Below are positions 1 through 6,162 of a stretch of DNA of 64,000 nucleotides, in pieces (position 1 is the first letter of the stretch; the number at the start of each line of letters is the position of its first letter). The position numbers and the translations under genes are program-made. This stretch comes from a virus, in the IMG/VR virus record IMGVR_UViG_3300050821_018050, positions 95,806-159,805 of that record; one strand, given 5' to 3'. The notes under the pieces are model-generated. The model ran no database searches. It had not been told where the DNA came from and saw only the letters and a list, made by a program, of their open reading frames with translations.

Positions 1-147
1 ATTGCTATGACTTATATGCGGGTAAAATGCGAAATGATCTGGGCGACCGTGGATGCTCCACAGATCGCTATTAAACTGGTCCAGTATGAAATGGAGTTCA
101 TCTCGATCTTTCCACATCACAATGATAACGATTTTAGAAACGTTCAC
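1..147 (-). CDS. Array microprotein, partial at left edge
   Basis: Forty-nine codons are open from a GTG at 147 to base 1 with no stop, so the gene continues outside the window. The GTG lies 14 bases inside the upstream gene, the overlap style used throughout this array. Visible residues include a Trp-Lys-Asp-Arg stretch and a WSIHGR segment. An in-frame ATG ten codons downstream is a possible alternative start. Function unknown. Confidence 0.6.
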   Translation of the reverse strand, partial: MNVSKIVIIVMWKDRDELHFILDQFNSDLWSIHGRPDHFAFYPHISHSN

Positions 148-271
148 CAACTCTCCTAACGTGGAAAAGCAGCCAGTGTAAAGTTTGATTTGGTTTTTGA
201 TCTCGCATCAGTAAGCTTCGATAAAATGAATCATCGAGGTTGTCGTCAAGTTCTATGTCGATTTTAATCAT
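134..271 (-). CDS. Array microprotein, 45 aa
   Basis: ATG at 271 overlaps the preceding stop as ATGA. Product begins MIKIDIELDDNLDD, an acidic beta-strand-like start, and ends with basic VRRVGERF. It has one Trp, so it is a weak match to the array pattern. Function unknown. Confidence 0.6.
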   Translation of the reverse strand: MIKIDIELDDNLDDSFYRSLLMRDQKPNQTLHWLLFHVRRVGERF

Positions 272-396
272 TCATACTCCACTATAAAATAACCTTTGGT
301 TAAGACGGCAGAATTAAATATATTTTGAATAATTTTTGTATCATCGTATCGTGCGCTGTACGCCCAATACCTATTACTATTCCACGCGTAAACCAT
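268..396 (-). CDS. Y/W-rich array microprotein, 42 aa
   Basis: Starts MVYAWNSNRYWAY and ends GYFIVEYE, so both the Tyr/Trp N-terminal signature and the final aromatic/acidic strand are present. The start codon shares one base with the upstream stop (TAATG). Function unknown. Confidence 0.75.
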   Translation of the reverse strand: MVYAWNSNRYWAYSARYDDTKIIQNIFNSAVLTKGYFIVEYE

Positions 397-545
397 TACC
401 ATGGGTCAAAATGTCCATAATAAGCCTTACTTAACTTTACTTCATTGCCCCACCAATGAAAAGGATGTATTCGCCGCCATGTTTTATAAATAGTTGCCAG
501 CCAAACATGCTCTGATTCTTTGCCGTCTACTAATATTTCGATCAT
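396..545 (-). CDS. Y/W-rich array microprotein, 49 aa
   Basis: ATG at 545 overlaps the previous stop as ATGA. Begins MIEILVDGKESEHVW and contains HPFHWWG; the last residues are HFDPW. Trp content is high (5 of 49). Function unknown. Confidence 0.7.
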   Translation of the reverse strand: MIEILVDGKESEHVWLATIYKTWRRIHPFHWWGNEVKLSKAYYGHFDPW

Positions 546-778
546 CGTACCGCCAGCAATTGCCTTTGTGCTTCAGCCAGCTCCTCGCGCAGGATTTGAT
601 TTTCTTGCAATAATATAATCACTTCTTGCTCTGCGGTGCTTAATTCCTTAGCCATCATTGGGCTTAAGCCCTCGAAGCTCAGTGGGGTAGGGAATACGAT
701 ATTCCAGTTTCCCTCTTTGGTGGACCCTGTAGCGATTAAGCGGAACAGTTTTTCAGCGAATGTTTGTAGTTTTTTCAT
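542..778 (-). CDS. Coiled-coil protein, 78 aa
   Basis: Good AAGGA ribosome site before ATG at 778. The C-terminal half (about residues 43-75) is a Leu/Glu/Gln-rich heptad-like helix, LLQENQILREELAEAQ. It lacks the array's Tyr/Trp pattern and is one of the few helical products here. No family recognised; possibly an oligomerising partner. Confidence 0.75.
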   Translation of the reverse strand: MKKLQTFAEKLFRLIATGSTKEGNWNIVFPTPLSFEGLSPMMAKELSTAEQEVIILLQENQILREELAEAQRQLLAVR

Positions 779-792
779 AAATTACTTTTCCT

Positions 793-1020
793 TCAAAATG
801 GGATCATAGTGCCATCGCCATACTCTTCATATGATTCTGGGCTATCTGACAACCATACAACTAATTCCGTATAACGCATCGAATCTTTCATAACTGGCGT
901 TTGCCATTGATGACTATAATAGTGTAGCATACCATTATACCCTTTGTCAATTAATTTCCACCCGATATCGACTTCATTCTCTGGGAATCGGAATTCCATC
1001 GTCAATCGCTGCTTAGCCAT
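793..1020 (-). CDS. Y/W-rich array protein, 75 aa
   Basis: ATG at 1020 has GGTGGA upstream, so it is preferred over the in-frame ATG at 999. Contains FRFPENEVDIGWKL and HYYSHQWQTP. It overlaps the upstream gene by 19 bases. Function unknown. Confidence 0.7.
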   Translation of the reverse strand: MAKQRLTMEFRFPENEVDIGWKLIDKGYNGMLHYYSHQWQTPVMKDSMRYTELVVWLSDSPESYEEYGDGTMIPF

Positions 1021-1217
1021 AGGTCCACCGTTCCATATTCGTATCCCAGCTTTACCTCACCTATAGTGTACCATGCTTTCTTTGGTCGATGAATAGATTC
1101 TCTGGCCCAAGACAAAAATCCATATACAGAATTCTCTTTTCCGGCATCATACCGTAATTGAATTAATATTGTGAGATTGGGTTCAAATTCTCCGACAATC
1201 GGTGGGGCTTTAATCAT
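1002..1217 (-). CDS. Array protein, 71 aa
   Basis: Start taken at ATG 1217 because it overlaps the upstream stop as ATGA; an in-frame earlier codon exists at 1244. Contains SWARESIHRPKKAWYTIGE and ends YGTVDLWLSSD. Predicted mostly beta. Function unknown. Confidence 0.7.
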   Translation of the reverse strand: MIKAPPIVGEFEPNLTILIQLRYDAGKENSVYGFLSWARESIHRPKKAWYTIGEVKLGYEYGTVDLWLSSD

Positions 1218-1372
1218 ATGATAGAAAACCAAGCCTTTGTCCAATTAATATTCCACCCGAAACCGCAAAGCGTATATTTGCGTTTATTTTTGGCCCATTC
1301 TTCAATAATTTTATAGTCGATATCATTTATCTCGCCTCTTGAAATTCCTATTATGGTTATTTCAAATGTCAT
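1214..1372 (-). CDS. Y/W-rich array microprotein, 52 aa
   Basis: Begins MTFEITIIGISRGEI, then IIEEWAKNKRKYTLCGFGW, and ends TKAWFSII. ATGA overlap with the upstream gene. The early beta-strand followed by a charged helix-like segment differs somewhat from its neighbours. Function unknown. Confidence 0.7.
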   Translation of the reverse strand: MTFEITIIGISRGEINDIDYKIIEEWAKNKRKYTLCGFGWNINWTKAWFSII

Positions 1373-1560
1373 TTTTGAAAGATCTTTCCAGCTGTTGGGG
1401 TAGGGGTATTGGGCCAGCGAATACGTCTATAAGCGAAGCATTGGGTCAATGAGTCACTAAAAAATACGTCCTTGCCAGGTTTAAATGCAAAGAAAATTTT
1501 GTTGTCTTCGCTGTATAGGTAAATATATCGTTGATTAGGAGCCATGCGCCAGTCACTCAT
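1369..1560 (-). CDS. Array protein, 63 aa
   Basis: Start set at ATG 1560 (MSDWRMAPNQRYIYLYS), which overlaps the upstream stop as ATGA; four extra in-frame residues would reach 1572. Aromatic beta-strands with FFAFKPGKDVFF follow. Function unknown. Confidence 0.7.
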   Translation of the reverse strand: MSDWRMAPNQRYIYLYSEDNKIFFAFKPGKDVFFSDSLTQCFAYRRIRWPNTPTPTAGKIFQK

Positions 1561-1730
1561 GGGCCTTCCCATTCATCCCAATTTTGTATGCCTAGCCAGT
1601 CATCTTCCATAGCTGTATCCATGTCATTTACCCATTTACGGTCATCGACCCTAATTTCATAATTAGCATGATGCTCTTCCTTACCGTGGAAAAACACCGA
1701 CTCTGCGAAGAACCCATAAGAATATTTCAC
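1557..1730 (-). CDS. Y/W-rich array microprotein, 57 aa
   Basis: GTG start at 1730 overlapping the upstream TGA as GTGA. Begins MKYSYGFFAESVFFHG; ends acidic with IQNWDEWEGP. Contains NYEIRVDDRKW. Function unknown. Confidence 0.7.
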   Translation of the reverse strand: MKYSYGFFAESVFFHGKEEHHANYEIRVDDRKWVNDMDTAMEDDWLGIQNWDEWEGP

Positions 1731-1918
1731 CGCGAGATCCTTTTTAGGACCACCATCCTAATTTCCATGGTAGCGTAAATCTTATGCTCCTGGTAAGTAT
1801 AACCGCTATAAGTATAGTTTTTGGGGACCTTGGTTCGGTCACCCACATAATTAGATACGGCTTTACCCACAGTGGAATCTCCGTCTCCTTTATGTGTTTG
1901 TAACTTTATCGTGATCAT
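1727..1918 (-). CDS. Array protein, 63 aa
   Basis: Start set at ATG 1918 (MITIKLQTHKGDGDST); TTG at 1924 is in frame. Gly/Thr/Tyr-rich middle with NYTYSGYTYQEHKIY and a basic end. Function unknown. Confidence 0.65.
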   Translation of the reverse strand: MITIKLQTHKGDGDSTVGKAVSNYVGDRTKVPKNYTYSGYTYQEHKIYATMEIRMVVLKRISR

Positions 1919-1920
1919 GA

Positions 1921-2091
1921 TCAAGGGAAAGACTTAGAAATCATAAATCCTAACCCGACGGTGGACATAAATAACATCACAGGAATAAACACCTGAACAT
2001 CACCTGTTTTATTAAAAACAATGTGCCCGCTTACTAATGCTCCAACTTCCAAAAAGCCCACTAACCATTCTCCGAATGTCCAATTTTTCAT
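1921..2091 (-). CDS. Two-helix membrane protein with array-type start, 56 aa
   Basis: Clear AAGGA site before ATG at 2091. Begins MKNWTFGEWLVGFLEV, an array-like Trp start merging into a hydrophobic segment (about residues 9-26); a second runs from about 34 to 52 (VFIPVMLFMSTVGLGFMI). Small two-span inner-membrane protein. Function unknown. Confidence 0.7.
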   Translation of the reverse strand: MKNWTFGEWLVGFLEVGALVSGHIVFNKTGDVQVFIPVMLFMSTVGLGFMISKSFP

Positions 2092-2125
2092 ATTTTTTCT
2101 TTCCTTGTTTCTACTTCAAAAGCTA

Positions 2126-2221
2126 TCAAATTATCGCAACAATTAACATACTCGCTGCCCCACCATATGCGCAAAGAGTTCGAACCCCAAAAAATATTTC
2201 ATCTAAACTCCGAAAATACAT
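2126..2221 (-). CDS. Possible short membrane peptide, 31 aa
   Basis: ATG at 2221 lies inside the end of the upstream gene (23-base overlap). Product MYFRSLDEIFFGVRTLC... ends in a hydrophobic AASMLIVAII tail. No strong ribosome site is visible, so this is tentative; it mainly fills a small gap in a tightly packed array. Confidence 0.35.
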   Translation of the reverse strand: MYFRSLDEIFFGVRTLCAYGGAASMLIVAII

Positions 2222-2354
2222 CTAAATGACCCATCAGTTGTTTATCGCAATTAAATCTAAAATGGTTTTCTGGATTCTTTCTGTCAAGTATCCATATGGT
2301 ATGCCGACCAAATTCAAATTGATAATTTAAGTAAATAAAGTTGTGTCTTGCCAT
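2199..2354 (-). CDS. Y/W-rich array microprotein, 51 aa
   Basis: ATG at 2354 lies 28 bases inside the upstream gene. Begins MARHNFIYLNYQFEFGRH with aromatic beta-strand spacing and then TIWILDRKNPENHFRF. Function unknown. Confidence 0.6.
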   Translation of the reverse strand: MARHNFIYLNYQFEFGRHTIWILDRKNPENHFRFNCDKQLMGHLDVFSEFR

Positions 2355-2560
2355 AGTGGTTCCAGTGTATCACACATTATTACAATTTGCGAGCCGTAAA
2401 TATTGCTGGGGTGAAAATAAAACGATAAGCTCACACCGCCCAATCCCCAGCTGTAAATTTCGCTCACAGGCCCTCCGTAACGCGGCTCAAAGAAACCTTT
2501 AAGTTCAACTCCATTGATCTTTACTTTACATCTCTTACCGGTAATTATTTGACTAGCCAT
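2327..2560 (-). CDS. Array protein, 77 aa
   Basis: Start set at ATG 2560 (MASQIITGKRCKVKING), just after the upstream stop; upstream in-frame codons overlap that gene. Contains LKGFFEPRYGGPVSEIYSW, then FYFHPSNIYGSQIVIM. Beta-rich; no family recognised. Confidence 0.7.
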   Translation of the reverse strand: MASQIITGKRCKVKINGVELKGFFEPRYGGPVSEIYSWGLGGVSLSFYFHPSNIYGSQIVIMCDTLEPLWQDTTLFT

Positions 2561-2561
2561 T

Positions 2562-2720
2562 TTAATCCCCCAGGCGAGACCATCCGGGTCCACGGATAAG
2601 CCATATATCGCATCTAATCGTTATAAATGATTCGTCTTCAGGTGCTTGACCATATATGTCGCAATCATAAAATTGAATTGCCGACCATCCAGTAACCCAA
2701 TTATAGGTGGTCAAAGCCAT
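2562..2720 (-). CDS. Y/W-rich array microprotein, 52 aa
   Basis: Starts MALTTYNWVTGWSAIQFYD, a good match to the Tyr-x-Trp signature. Overlaps the upstream gene by 10 bases. Trp at five sites; final segment RGPGWSRLGD. Function unknown. Confidence 0.75.
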   Translation of the reverse strand: MALTTYNWVTGWSAIQFYDCDIYGQAPEDESFITIRCDIWLIRGPGWSRLGD

Positions 2721-2845
2721 TCGATGCTCCATTGTTGAGTAAAGTAATCTACTTTGCTATCTGCAGTCTTATTGTAAATGATTATCCCGTTAGCCCAAGT
2801 GAATGCGCTGAAGTTTTTGGTAAAAAGTTTATAGCCGTGGTTCAT
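2711..2845 (-). CDS. Y/W-rich array microprotein, 44 aa
   Basis: ATGA overlap with the upstream stop. Begins MNHGYKLFTKNFSAFTW and ends FTQQWSIEWL, so the last strand carries the Trp-x-hydrophobic-Glu variant of the C-terminal signature. Function unknown. Confidence 0.75.
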   Translation of the reverse strand: MNHGYKLFTKNFSAFTWANGIIIYNKTADSKVDYFTQQWSIEWL

Positions 2846-2967
2846 AAACCTACCCAAATATGGAAGAATGGTTTCCCCAAATAAAAATTATTTTCCCAGT
2901 TTAGCAATCGGCCCACGGATAATTTACAGTCACGGGATGAAATGTAATATTGACGTTCATTAACCAT
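2842..2967 (-). CDS. Y/W-rich array microprotein, 41 aa
   Basis: Begins MVNERQYYISSRDCKL and ends FFHIWVGL. Overlaps the upstream gene by 8 bases. An out-of-frame ATG at 2960 opens only 19 codons and is disfavoured. Function unknown. Confidence 0.65.
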   Translation of the reverse strand: MVNERQYYISSRDCKLSVGRLLNWENNFYLGKPFFHIWVGL

Positions 2968-3130
2968 CACTAATTACCTCTATACATATTCCATAATCAT
3001 GCCGATAATTATTAATAGAATCTATGACAAACATTGGCAAATATAACTTAAAGTCATCATCAATCATATAACGACTAACCCAAAAACTTTTTGTGGTGCC
3101 GGTAGTTGTTAGGTGCGCATTGGTAATCAT
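2960..3130 (-). CDS. Array microprotein, 56 aa
   Basis: ATGA start. Begins MITNAHLTTTGTTKSFWVSR; later INNYRHDYGICIEVISDG, an amphipathic final strand. Function unknown. Confidence 0.7.
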   Translation of the reverse strand: MITNAHLTTTGTTKSFWVSRYMIDDDFKLYLPMFVIDSINNYRHDYGICIEVISDG

Positions 3131-3288
3131 ACGTTCTCCATTTCAAATGAAAAATAAATTTCTATGTCAGGATTGTTTATATAATGATACATCATCATTT
3201 GAGCAATTACGCCACCGTAATCGCGACGCCAATGCATGGGTACGCCCTTGCCTTGCACTAAATACCAAACTGTTGGACTAGTTCCCAT
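3127..3288 (-). CDS. Y/W-rich array microprotein, 53 aa
   Basis: ATG at 3288 overlaps the upstream gene by 11 bases. Begins MGTSPTVWYLVQGKG and ends IEIYFSFEMENV, a clear copy of the hydrophobic-x-Phe-Glu ending. Function unknown. Confidence 0.75.
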   Translation of the reverse strand: MGTSPTVWYLVQGKGVPMHWRRDYGGVIAQMMMYHYINNPDIEIYFSFEMENV

Positions 3289-3412
3289 ATTCTACCACAA
3301 TCCAATACTCATACCAAGGGCACCCTTTAACTAATTTACCGAAACTACCCCAGTGTGATATGCCAGATTGTGAAGTAGGCTGGATAAAACTTATCGAATC
3401 AAAAATTTTCAT
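3278..3412 (-). CDS. Y/W-rich array microprotein, 44 aa
   Basis: ATGA overlap. Begins MKIFDSISFIQPTSQSG, contains SHWGSFG, and ends PWYEYWIVVEYGN, an aromatic strand with Val-Glu-Tyr. Function unknown. Confidence 0.75.
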   Translation of the reverse strand: MKIFDSISFIQPTSQSGISHWGSFGKLVKGCPWYEYWIVVEYGN

Positions 3413-3771
3413 TTAGGGTCTTCGAAGACTTTCAAAATATCATATAATGCGATATGTTGCTCATCAGTGAGACCGACAACTTTCTCAAAGGTAACTTTTT
3501 GAGCGTTTTTCAATATTTTTAAAACCCGAAGCTCGGTGGCAAGTTCTGGAGACCAATATTCAAGTGAGGTTGAATAGTGCGCCCAACGTTCGTACTTTGC
3601 AGGCGATCCATCTAATGTAAATTCTTTAGAAGATTCTGTTAATTTTACGACTCCACGCTTAGGTGTAATATTTTTTATGATATCTGCACTAACTGATTCA
3701 AGTTTAATGCCACCGCCATATGATCGAACGACTACGTAAACTTTATCGCCGACCTTAAAATCTTTACTCAT
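3409..3771 (-). CDS. Hypothetical protein, 120 aa
   Basis: Longer than its neighbours. The N-terminal half starts MSKDFKVGDKVYVVVRSYGG, resembling small SH3-like barrels that open with 'VGDKVYV'; the C-terminal half is helical (ELRVLKILKNAQKVTFEKV). ATG at 3771 overlaps the upstream gene by 8 bases. No specific family recognised. Confidence 0.8.
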   Translation of the reverse strand: MSKDFKVGDKVYVVVRSYGGGIKLESVSADIIKNITPKRGVVKLTESSKEFTLDGSPAKYERWAHYSTSLEYWSPELATELRVLKILKNAQKVTFEKVVGLTDEQHIALYDILKVFEDPK

Positions 3772-3910
3772 AATAGACTCCAGTCATTTCAAAATTAAAC
3801 GCGATAGTGGTTACACTACCTAAAGGTGACCAATGAAATGCATGCCACCCATACTCATACAGTCTGTAGCAATTATTCGTTACCGACCAATATGCGCTAC
3901 TTCTACCCAT
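3764..3910 (-). CDS. Y/W-rich array microprotein, 48 aa
   Basis: AAGG lies only 1-2 bases before ATG at 3910, so the start is a little uncertain. Begins MGRSSAYWSVTNNCYRLYEY, then GWHAFHWSPLG, ending IAFNFEMTGVYYE. One of the clearest family members. Function unknown. Confidence 0.7.
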   Translation of the reverse strand: MGRSSAYWSVTNNCYRLYEYGWHAFHWSPLGSVTTIAFNFEMTGVYYE

Positions 3911-3927
3911 ACCTTACTATACCACTA

Positions 3928-4188
3928 TTAATCAAATTGGTCAATACCAAAACGGAACCCTTCGTGATATTTATCCCCATAGTGAATTCGAATGTGGATA
4001 TAAAGCTTTTGTGCATATTCTATGCCATATTTTACTTTAACCCATTCGTAAAGGATGTGCTGAGTGCGATGATATTTTTCTTTTTCGGTTAATGGCCGCG
4101 CCATATATTTAATATGAGCCCACTCTTTTAGGAAAGTTATTAGGCCCAAAATAAAGACAAAACCGATGACAATATAGACTCCAAGCAT
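3928..4188 (-). CDS. Single-span membrane protein, 86 aa
   Basis: Hydrophobic residues about 3-20 (VYIVIGFVFILGLITFL) form an N-terminal membrane anchor followed by a basic, Tyr/His-rich soluble part (EKEKYHRTQHILYEWVKVKY). Start shares one base with the upstream stop. Function unknown. Confidence 0.75.
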   Translation of the reverse strand: MLGVYIVIGFVFILGLITFLKEWAHIKYMARPLTEKEKYHRTQHILYEWVKVKYGIEYAQKLYIHIRIHYGDKYHEGFRFGIDQFD

Positions 4189-4406
4189 TATGGGAGTCCC
4201 AATCCGGTATCGACTTCCAGTGTGTACACTGGGTTTCCGTAACCTTTGAATTGACTATCGTAATCATTTTTTGTCATTTGTCGCATCAAAGATAAGATTG
4301 AAATTGTGCGAGGATTTAGTGAATGACAATTAAGTTTACCATTTTCCCCAACCCAATAATAGTATTTCATTAGGCCGAATTGTACGTCATCTCCGCTAAA
4401 AGTCAT
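4188..4406 (-). CDS. Array protein, 72 aa
   Basis: Begins MTFSGDDVQFGLMKYYYWVG. An internal Met gives MKYYYWVGENGK, which would match the array start pattern exactly and is a possible alternative start at 4370. Ends VYTLEVDTGLGLP. ATGA overlap with the upstream gene supports the long form. Confidence 0.7.
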   Translation of the reverse strand: MTFSGDDVQFGLMKYYYWVGENGKLNCHSLNPRTISILSLMRQMTKNDYDSQFKGYGNPVYTLEVDTGLGLP

Positions 4407-4606
4407 ACCGTACCTTTTTTAATTATAATTACCACTACCGGAGTACCCAGGCGATATCGATCTACAAGCGGGTATTCTTTTTGGTGACTTATATAATTTT
4501 TCACGCTAGATGGTATCCCAGGATTGGCGGTATATGCGCGAGCCACTGTCTGATAAAAGTGGATATAACGATGCTTTTCTGTAATTTCTGGGTGTCCTTG
4601 GGTCAT
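4403..4606 (-). CDS. Array protein, 67 aa
   Basis: Start set at ATG 4606 (MTQGHPEITEKHRYIHFY), overlapping a very short upstream frame as ATGA; an in-frame TTG at 4630 is possible. Ends with beta-strand VVVIIIKKGTV. Function unknown. Confidence 0.65.
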   Translation of the reverse strand: MTQGHPEITEKHRYIHFYQTVARAYTANPGIPSSVKNYISHQKEYPLVDRYRLGTPVVVIIIKKGTV

Positions 4607-4659
4607 GCTCTTGTTATCCTTAATCTCCAAATGTTAAAAGCATTCCATTTTATATTCAT
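4603..4659 (-). CDS. Possible truncated array microprotein, 18 aa
   Basis: MNIKWNAFNIW followed by RLRITRA and stop. It joins its neighbours by ATGA overlaps on both sides and has an array-like Trp-rich start. It may be a truncated family member or only a coupling frame. Tentative. Confidence 0.35.
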   Translation of the reverse strand: MNIKWNAFNIWRLRITRA

Positions 4660-4796
4660 TTTATGCCAAATACAAAAAGTTGGGTAATATGTGCCTGATT
4701 GCGGAATAGCCACCGTTCCAATGTAGGGTCACGCCTACTGTACCATTTCATTTTCCCGCGATGTAATACTAAGTAGTATGCTTCATTTACATTCAT
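4656..4796 (-). CDS. Y/W array microprotein, 46 aa
   Basis: Start set at ATG 4796 (MNVNEAYYLVLHRGKMKWYS) because the upstream gene ends there with an ATGA overlap; the longer in-frame ORF to 4892 would run through that gene. Ends THITQLF-like hydrophobic strand. Function unknown. Confidence 0.65.
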   Translation of the reverse strand: MNVNEAYYLVLHRGKMKWYSRRDPTLERWLFRNQAHITQLFVFGIK

Positions 4797-4927
4797 TTGT
4801 GATGATCCATTTCCCAAAGCCATTCCGGTATTGCCGGTTCGAAGTGAATTTTGAACCGCGCCCCACCCCAATTCCAAAAAGTAAAGCTCCACGAGTCAAA
4901 ACTTTTTCCGTAAAATCTTCTTTTCAT
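4793..4927 (-). CDS. Y/W-rich array microprotein, 44 aa
   Basis: Begins MKRRFYGKSFDSWSFTFWNW and ends PEWLWEMDHHK; Trp is 5 of 44. ATGA overlap with the upstream gene. It is antisense-free but shadowed by a longer frame in another phase, which is rejected. Function unknown. Confidence 0.7.
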   Translation of the reverse strand: MKRRFYGKSFDSWSFTFWNWGGARFKIHFEPAIPEWLWEMDHHK

Positions 4928-5097
4928 TCGCCAAACCTTATTGTGTACATTCGACTCTGATTAATGCGTTTTAGGTTGTTGATGCGGTCGATGTAGTTCC
5001 TAATCCAGCGACCATTAGGCCGGTTCCAAATTTCGAGAACATGTCTTTTAACTCTATAAGTCTGGTAATAGTGAATTTCATTATTAATGTCAAACAT
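4924..5097 (-). CDS. Array microprotein, 57 aa
   Basis: Begins MFDINNEIHYYQTYRVKRHV, has LEIWNRPNGRWIRNY and ends MYTIRFGE, a short final strand like other members. Overlaps the upstream gene by 8 bases. Function unknown. Confidence 0.7.
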   Translation of the reverse strand: MFDINNEIHYYQTYRVKRHVLEIWNRPNGRWIRNYIDRINNLKRINQSRMYTIRFGE

Positions 5098-5347
5098 CTA
5101 AATTCTCTATTGAAATAATAATGTGAGTATTATCACATTGAGATTGAATACAATTGACTAATTTAAGGTAATTGCTTTGGTAGATTATGCCCGGACCTTC
5201 TATGGGAGAACTGTCAAGAGCAATCACTATGTGCAAGTCCCCATGAATTTCACAATAATGGATATTCATATAATTGGAGTTTGCATGCTCGTGATCGTTT
5301 AGGAATTGGATTTTGAGCTTTTCGAAATCCAATTTTTTGGTTAACAT
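5090..5347 (-). CDS. Array protein, 85 aa
   Basis: Begins MLTKKLDFEKLKIQFL (a helix-like opening), then beta-strands NIHYCEIHGDLHIVIALD and HIIISIENLDV. Overlaps the upstream gene by 7 bases. Function unknown. Confidence 0.7.
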   Translation of the reverse strand: MLTKKLDFEKLKIQFLNDHEHANSNYMNIHYCEIHGDLHIVIALDSSPIEGPGIIYQSNYLKLVNCIQSQCDNTHIIISIENLDV

Positions 5348-5523
5348 TGTTTAACCTCAAATACGTAAATTGATGGTGCAGCATGTAAGTATCCGTAAAT
5401 ATTAGATATATGTAAATGGCTCAAGATTAATTCGCGGGAAAATCCAGCTTGCCATTGATTACTAATCTTATCCGTGTAAATATAAATGACCTCCACGCCG
5501 GTTGCCATATGAAAACCATTCAT
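5341..5523 (-). CDS. Array microprotein, 60 aa
   Basis: Begins MNGFHMATGVEVIYIYTDK and ends SIYVFEVKQC, a clear hydrophobic-x-Phe-Glu-Val ending. ATGA overlap. An internal Met at residue 6 is an alternative start. Function unknown. Confidence 0.75.
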   Translation of the reverse strand: MNGFHMATGVEVIYIYTDKISNQWQAGFSRELILSHLHISNIYGYLHAAPSIYVFEVKQC

Positions 5524-5714
5524 ACTTTTACATCGATTCTGTAAACTGGACCCGTTTCAGTCCCGGAATCTGATTTGTAAATGTATTTTAGATCACTACT
5601 TAAATTATTGGTTTCACTGGTATAATCCCAATGCCAATCAAAACCTCTTTTTTGGTAGAAGTATAAAGCCTTGACATTTTTCAAGAAATATTCTTTATCT
5701 ACTATATCCATCAT
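5520..5714 (-). CDS. Y/W-rich array protein, 64 aa
   Basis: Begins MMDIVDKEYFLKNVKALYFY, contains RGFDWHWDYTSE and ends PVYRIDVKV. ATGA overlap with the upstream gene. Function unknown. Confidence 0.75.
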   Translation of the reverse strand: MMDIVDKEYFLKNVKALYFYQKRGFDWHWDYTSETNNLSSDLKYIYKSDSGTETGPVYRIDVKV

Positions 5715-5896
5715 TCGTAAAACACCTTAAAAATCAACTTATGGCCACGAAATGCATACTGGTGATCCCACGTTTCCTGACTCACACTTATGGAACTAAA
5801 CCATTGATTTTTGACTTCATATTGTCTGATAATACGCCAAAATGGTTGCACATTAACTCGGTCCATGATATAGAAAATACCGTAATCATGCCTCAT
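5711..5896 (-). CDS. Array protein, 61 aa
   Basis: Start set at ATG 5896 (MRHDYGIFYIMDRVNV) for the ATGA overlap; an in-frame ATG at 5905 adds three residues. Contains PFWRIIRQYEVKNQWFSS and ends KLIFKVFYE. Function unknown. Confidence 0.7.
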   Translation of the reverse strand: MRHDYGIFYIMDRVNVQPFWRIIRQYEVKNQWFSSISVSQETWDHQYAFRGHKLIFKVFYE

Positions 5897-6072
5897 GGCG
5901 TCCATCCGACGTTTCTGCGATAATTTAAGAAATTGGCACTATAAATCCATTGTAATTTCGCTTTGGGCGGGGTTCTGCCAAAAGCCGACTTATCAAAAAT
6001 TAAAATAGATACCTTGTAGTCTTCGCTTAAGATATGCAAACGGTCAGGCATAGGGATATAATTATACCGCAT
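5893..6072 (-). CDS. First gene of left array, 59 aa
   Basis: Begins MRYNYIPMPDRLHILSEDYK, with KLQWIYSANFLNY near the end. It is promoter-proximal: the -10 box ends 6 bases before its ATG, so its mRNA is probably leaderless or nearly so. An in-frame ATG seven codons on is an alternative start. Function unknown. Confidence 0.7.
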   Translation of the reverse strand: MRYNYIPMPDRLHILSEDYKVSILIFDKSAFGRTPPKAKLQWIYSANFLNYRRNVGWTP

Positions 6073-6078
6073 ACCTCA

Positions 6079-6107
6079 ATTATATCACATATAAGCCCAA
6101 AGGTCAA
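6079..6107 (-). promoter_or_regulatory. Sigma70-like promoter of left array
   Basis: On the minus strand TTGACC (6107-6102), a 17-base spacer, then TATAAT (6084-6079) preceded by TGA, an extended -10. The start codon follows six bases after the -10, so transcription should begin at or next to the ATG. The -35 lies two bases from the divergent rightward motif at 6110. Confidence 0.8.
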
Positions 6108-6109
6108 TA

Positions 6110-6123
6110 CCTAATATTCTCAA
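6110..6123 (+). promoter_or_regulatory. Rightward CCTAATATT motif (putative late promoter)
   Basis: CCTAATATTCTCAA lies upstream of the GIY-YIG/1,588-residue virion gene pair. The same core occurs at 23101, 28547 and 36334, always ahead of rightward genes. TAATAT can be read as a -10-like element. No good -35 is seen, so a phage-specific sigma factor or polymerase is possible. Confidence 0.5.
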
Positions 6124-6162
6124 TGAAGGTTCTCTCCTCTCAGTCGCACAAGGAAAAATAAA

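Noticed and set aside
2165-2195. GGTTCGAACTC on the minus strand, like a tRNA T-arm
   Set aside because: Flanking bases do not pair into a T-stem and no acceptor or anticodon arm is present; it lies in an overlapping-gene region.
4656-4892. 78-codon frame as a single gene
   Set aside because: Its first part runs out of phase through the 44-residue gene at 4793-4927, which has both family signatures; a shorter start at 4796 is used.
6123-6161. A 12-codon frame (MKVLSSQSHKEK) just after the CCTAATATT motif and before the GIY-YIG gene
   Set aside because: It contains the ribosome site of the following gene and would hinder it; most likely chance.
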